From: Lachnospiraceae bacterium UBA2860
Lineage (GTDB): Bacteria > Bacillota > Clostridia > Lachnospirales > Lachnospiraceae
NCBI GenBank assembly: GCA_002350625.1
Contig: DEFE01000040.1
Location: forward strand, 1,234-18,299
DNA: 17,066 bases
Reading direction: 5' to 3'
Part shown: positions 14,895 to 17,066 of the stretch, one piece after another
Layout of the letters: each line of letters opens with the position of its first letter
Position numbering within the stretch: the stretch's first letter is position 1
The notes under the pieces: model-generated
Databases searched by the model: none
The model's input: only the letters and a program-made list of their open reading frames with translations
Told to the model about the DNA's origin: nothing
Program-made: the position numbers and the translations under genes

Positions 14895-15034
14895 GTTTTT
14901 TTCCTCCTTAGGAATTGTGTGGTTTGCCTTTCGGCTGATTTCTCTTCTCAGGCTCCTGCCGCCTGACGAATGCGTAGTTCCTTCAACCGGATTACCGTCC
15001 ATGGGATTGTGCAGATTCACCATTTCGTGTTTAT
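14895..15034 (-). promoter_or_regulatory. Long 5' leader of the transport operon
   Basis: From the predicted start of transcription inside the operator, the leader is about 150 bases. It contains a 6-bp hairpin (TCAGGC/GCCTGA, 14948-14966), a small GCC-GAAA-GGC stem (14926-14935, minus strand) and the GGAGG of the binding protein. I see no known riboswitch, and no T-run that would make an attenuator. Confidence 0.4.
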
Positions 15035-15048
15035 TGTAACCGGTTACA
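15035..15048. promoter_or_regulatory. LacI/CcpA-type operator at the transport promoter
   Basis: Perfect 14-bp palindrome TGTAACCGGTTACA with a central CG, as LacI-family operators have. It also fits the Bacillus cre consensus TGWAANCGNTNWCA at every fixed position. It begins six bases after the predicted -10 box, covering the expected transcription start, so a bound repressor would block initiation. The local LacI regulator, CcpA, or both could bind it. Confidence 0.9.
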
Positions 15049-15054
15049 TTTCAA

Positions 15055-15083
15055 ATAATACCATGCGATTCTAAAACCCGCAA
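15055..15083 (-). promoter_or_regulatory. Promoter of the sugar transport and catabolism operon
   Basis: On the minus strand: -35 TTGCGG (15083-15078), a 17-base spacer, -10 TATTAT (15060-15055), with AT-rich sequence upstream of the -35. Transcription should start near 15047-15049, inside the operator. Confidence 0.8.
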
Positions 15084-15213
15084 CAGGTTTGTTATCAAAA
15101 CTTTATTTCTGTGAAAAAGCGACAAGGTACATGAATGGCGTATTTTTCGGAGTTTTTGTCGTCGAGTCTTTGAGATTGCTGTGTTTGTTCTGATATCTTT
15201 CTGTATCTCGCCG

Positions 15214-15229
15214 ATGTAACCGTTTACAT
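15214..15229. promoter_or_regulatory. Second LacI/CcpA-type operator, upstream site
   Basis: ATGTAACCGTTTACAT is a 16-bp palindrome with one mismatched pair; the inner 14 bases also fit the cre consensus. Its centre is 180 bp from the first operator, upstream of the transport promoter, compatible with looping by a repressor or with control of plus-strand transcription toward 15409. Confidence 0.8.
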
Positions 15230-15256
15230 TTATTTTTGTGCGATATGAACAAAAAC

Positions 15257-15283
15257 ATGACAAGGGGTCAGACCCCGTGTCAT
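15257..15283. repeat. 27-bp palindromic repeat, copy D
   Basis: Exact reverse complement of copy A. Here the symmetry extends outward by AAAAC/GTTTT (15252-15288), giving a long stem. It lies in the divergent region between the transport operon and the transglutaminase-like gene. T-rich flanks on either side could make it a weak bidirectional terminator. Confidence 0.93.
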
Positions 15284-15321
15284 GTTTTCGCCGCAGCAGC
15301 CAGAATTTCCTCTTCACTCCA

Positions 15322-15356
15322 GGGCGGGTTCGCTTCATGAATCCGCCCGCCTTTTC
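15322..15356 (+). terminator. Rho-independent terminator in the divergent intergenic region
   Basis: GGGCGGGTTC (15322-15331) pairs with GAATCCGCCC (15339-15348), 10 bp with one G-T wobble and a 7-base loop, followed by GCC then TTTTC. It faces plus-strand transcription, yet no plus-strand gene was recognised upstream. It may end an unannotated short transcript or act as an attenuator ahead of the gene at 15409. Confidence 0.7.
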
Positions 15357-15359
15357 TCA

Positions 15360-15388
15360 TCGACACGCAATGCAAACAATAATATAAT
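15360..15388 (+). promoter_or_regulatory. Promoter of the transglutaminase-like gene
   Basis: TCGACA (15360-15365), 17-base spacer, perfect TATAAT (15383-15388). The start of transcription would be near 15395, so the leader would be only about 14 bases and begin at the AGGAGG (15396-15401). Confidence 0.7.
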
Positions 15389-15408
15389 TATTTGCAGGAG
15401 GATTTCGT

Positions 15409-17066
15409 ATGAAAAAGACATTTACGCGCGCAGCCTTTTCCATCTTTCTGGCACTCAGCCTGAGCCTTCAGACGGTTCCGGCCTTCGCAGATGAAGATGC
15501 CATATCGGCTCTCCCGGATGCGCAGGAAAGTTTTGATGATGCCAGCAATATCATCGAAATCATCGAAAATGCCGCCCCCATAGAGGATGCCCTGATCCCG
15601 GAAGCTGATGAGCAGTCTCTCACGGAAGACTTCGATGAAGCGTCCTCATGGGATCTCGAAGACCCCGGGATCTATGAAGAGTCCCCGGTTCCGGATATCT
15701 ATGGCGTGGAAGAAGGCGTGGAGGAAATCGCCGGCGATGACGACCTCGTCGGCGTTTATGAAGAGGAAGTTTCTGAAGGGGACATGATCGAAGTCCCCAC
15801 AGACAATGAACTCCCGGCGGACAGCGAACTCCCCGCGGACAATGAAGTCCGCGCAAGCCTCGACCTGGCCGAACCGGATGAACTGCTGGACGGCTATTTC
15901 GAAGGCCGGCCGGCGCTGGTCGGGCAGGGTTATCGCGCAGAAAACAGCTTGTCCGGCACCAATCTGATCATCTATCGGGAACTCAGCGCTCAGATCAAAC
16001 GGGTCGCCGCGGGCGAACAGACGTCCACCTATTTTGAAGTTCCCTTCTCAGCGCTCGGCCTCAATCAGAACATGTGGACCGCGGAAGAGCTGGGCGTGTC
16101 AAAGCTGATGGACGGCAACATGCTGACGCAGGAAACGATCGGCGCCATTCTCGCCGTTGCCGGCATTGACCTGGACAGCATCGCAAACGTTCTGGGAACA
16201 GCACATCCTTACGAACTGTATTGGTTTGACAAAGGCGTCGGCTGCTTCATCTCCGGATTTATGTACAGCGTCGACGGGGAAACCGGCGAGCCGAACAGCG
16301 CCGGCTTCGGCGACAGCATCGCCATCCCATTCCAGGTCGCTGCCGGCTACGCTGCGAGCGACTTTGAAATCGATCCTTCCACCGGCGCCGCTGTGAAAAG
16401 CGCCATGGCGAAAGCGGACGAGATCATTACGGCCGCTTCTGCCCTCTCCGACTACGAAAAGCTTCTCTACTACAAGAGCGAGATCTGTGATCTCGTGTCC
16501 TACAATAACGACGTCTACGAAAATGTTGACAACTCTTCCGTGGATCCATTCCAGATCATCTGGGTCTTCGACGGCGATCCCGCCACAAATGTAGTCTGCG
16601 AAGGATACGCGAAGGCATTTCAGTATCTTTGCGATCAGACGGCATTTGCGAATGACATCAAATGCATCACCGTGACCGGCGTCATGCAGGACGGCGTCGG
16701 CGCCGGACTCCACATGTGGAACATCGTCTCGATGGAAGACGGGAAAAACTACCTGGCCGACGTGACAAACTGCGACGACGGGAGCATCGGCGAGCCGGAC
16801 CAGCTGTTCCTCGCGGGGTATACGAGCGGGGATGTGGAGAGCGGGTATGTCATCAAATGCGAGGACGGGGACATCTCGTATGCTTACGACGAGTATGCCA
16901 GAAGGATGTATGATGAGGAACTCGTTCTGGCTGCCAAAAAATACGAAAAGACTGAGCATGTCCATGTGTGGAGCGATGATTATACGGAGGATGTGCCTGC
17001 GACATGCACCACTGAAGGATCCGAATCCATCCACTGCACGCTGTGCGAGGCTGTGAAAGAAGGCAG
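15409..17066 (+). CDS. Secreted transglutaminase-like protein (3' end outside window)
   Basis: The frame is open from 15409 to the right edge (552 codons seen). AGGAGG lies seven bases ahead of the ATG. Residues 1-27 are a signal peptide (cut after AFA). Residues 28 to about 155 are very acidic and low in complexity, with an 18-bp unit repeated three times. Residues about 340-460 form a transglutaminase-like core with the triad Cys397 (V-V-C-E-G-Y-A-K-A-F), His435 (L-H-M-W-N-I-V) and Asp451 (A-D-V-T-N). Such bacterial secreted proteins act as cysteine peptidases or crosslinkers; which applies here is unknown. From about 517 a tail begins (H-V-H-V-W-S then A-T-C-T-T-E-G-S with Cys533, Cys543, Cys546), typical of Cys-rich repeats in clostridial surface proteins. 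It is divergent from the sugar operon and not obviously tied to it. Confidence 0.88.
   Translation, partial: MKKTFTRAAFSIFLALSLSLQTVPAFADEDAISALPDAQESFDDASNIIEIIENAAPIEDALIPEADEQSLTEDFDEASSWDLEDPGIYEESPVPDIYGVEEGVEEIAGDDDLVGVYEEEVSEGDMIEVPTDNELPADSELPADNEVRASLDLAEPDELLDGYFEGRPALVGQGYRAENSLSGTNLIIYRELSAQIKRVAAGEQTSTYFEVPFSALGLNQNMWTAEELGVSKLMDGNMLTQETIGAILAVAGIDLDSIANVLGTAHPYELYWFDKGVGCFISGFMYSVDGETGEPNSAGFGDSIAIPFQVAAGYAASDFEIDPSTGAAVKSAMAKADEIITAASALSDYEKLLYYKSEICDLVSYNNDVYENVDNSSVDPFQIIWVFDGDPATNVVCEGYAKAFQYLCDQTAFANDIKCITVTGVMQDGVGAGLHMWNIVSMEDGKNYLADVTNCDDGSIGEPDQLFLAGYTSGDVESGYVIKCEDGDISYAYDEYARRMYDEELVLAAKKYEKTEHVHVWSDDYTEDVPATCTTEGSESIHCTLCEAVKEG
15802..15855 (+). repeat. Three tandem 18-bp coding units in the acidic region
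   Basis: Units at 15802-15819, 15820-15837 and 15838-15855 encode D-N-E-L-P-A, D-S-E-L-P-A and D-N-E-V-R-A. They are part of the acidic spacer after the signal peptide; length variation between strains is plausible. Confidence 0.85.

Noticed and set aside
14895..15023. N-terminal extension of the binding protein to 15023
   Set aside because: No ribosome binding site, and it would bury the signal peptide; the GGAGG before 14894 decides the start.
14895..15034. Riboswitch in the transport operon leader
   Set aside because: Only two small hairpins were seen, with no recognisable conserved riboswitch core and no attenuator.
15051..15338. Minus-strand 95-codon frame in the divergent region
   Set aside because: It crosses the promoter, an operator and a repeat, has no ribosome binding site and looks non-protein-like.
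15620..15856. Minus-strand 78-codon frame opposite the transglutaminase-like gene
   Set aside because: It is the mirror of the acidic repeat region (hence Arg/His/Leu/Pro-rich), with no supporting start signal.

Overview
The window looks like chromosome from a GC-rich Clostridia-type Firmicute, probably Lachnospiraceae or a relative. The reasons are strong GGAGG ribosome binding sites ahead of almost every gene, Gram-positive signal peptides, a LacI regulator with cre-like operators, a LacX-type aldose epimerase, and a secreted transglutaminase-like protein with a Cys-rich tail. This assignment is an inference from style and families; no marker gene is present. No rRNA, tRNA, transposase or CRISPR array was seen.

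Layout. Almost everything from 14894 down to 1 is on the minus strand and forms one long sugar-uptake and catabolism locus. From its 5' end it runs: sugar-binding protein, a rho-independent terminator, RbsA/MglA-type double ATPase, two RbsC-type permeases, a DUF4867 protein, a PfkB kinase, a TIM-barrel sugar isomerase/epimerase, a 6-phospho-3-hexuloisomerase-like SIS protein, an FGGY kinase and a mutarotase-like protein. After a 105-bp gap come a LacI regulator, a second PfkB kinase, a terminator, a LacX-like aldose epimerase, an Smr-domain protein and the 5' part of a secreted protein that runs off the left edge. Several junctions overlap as ATGA or are only about 4-20 bp long, as in an operon. 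The binding-protein gene has a good promoter (about 15055-15083) with a perfect palindromic LacI/CcpA-type operator at the expected start of transcription and a second such site 180 bp upstream. To the right, a divergent plus-strand gene (15409 to the edge) encodes a secreted transglutaminase-like protein, again cut by the window.

How the genes may work together: an uncommon sugar is imported by the ABC system, mutarotated, isomerised by the TIM-barrel and/or DUF4867 protein, phosphorylated by the FGGY and PfkB kinases, and moved into central metabolism by the SIS isomerase. Three sugar kinases plus a hexuloisomerase without its synthase partner do not match a textbook pathway I can name, so the substrate is unknown.

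The most unusual non-coding signal is a family of 27-bp palindromes with core GGGGTC-W-GACCCC. It occurs four times (774, 1077, 1999, 15257), plus a degenerate copy at 2032 that doubles as a terminator. One copy supplies the last residues of the aldose epimerase. GC-rich hairpins and small imperfect duplications also mark several gaps between the catabolic genes.
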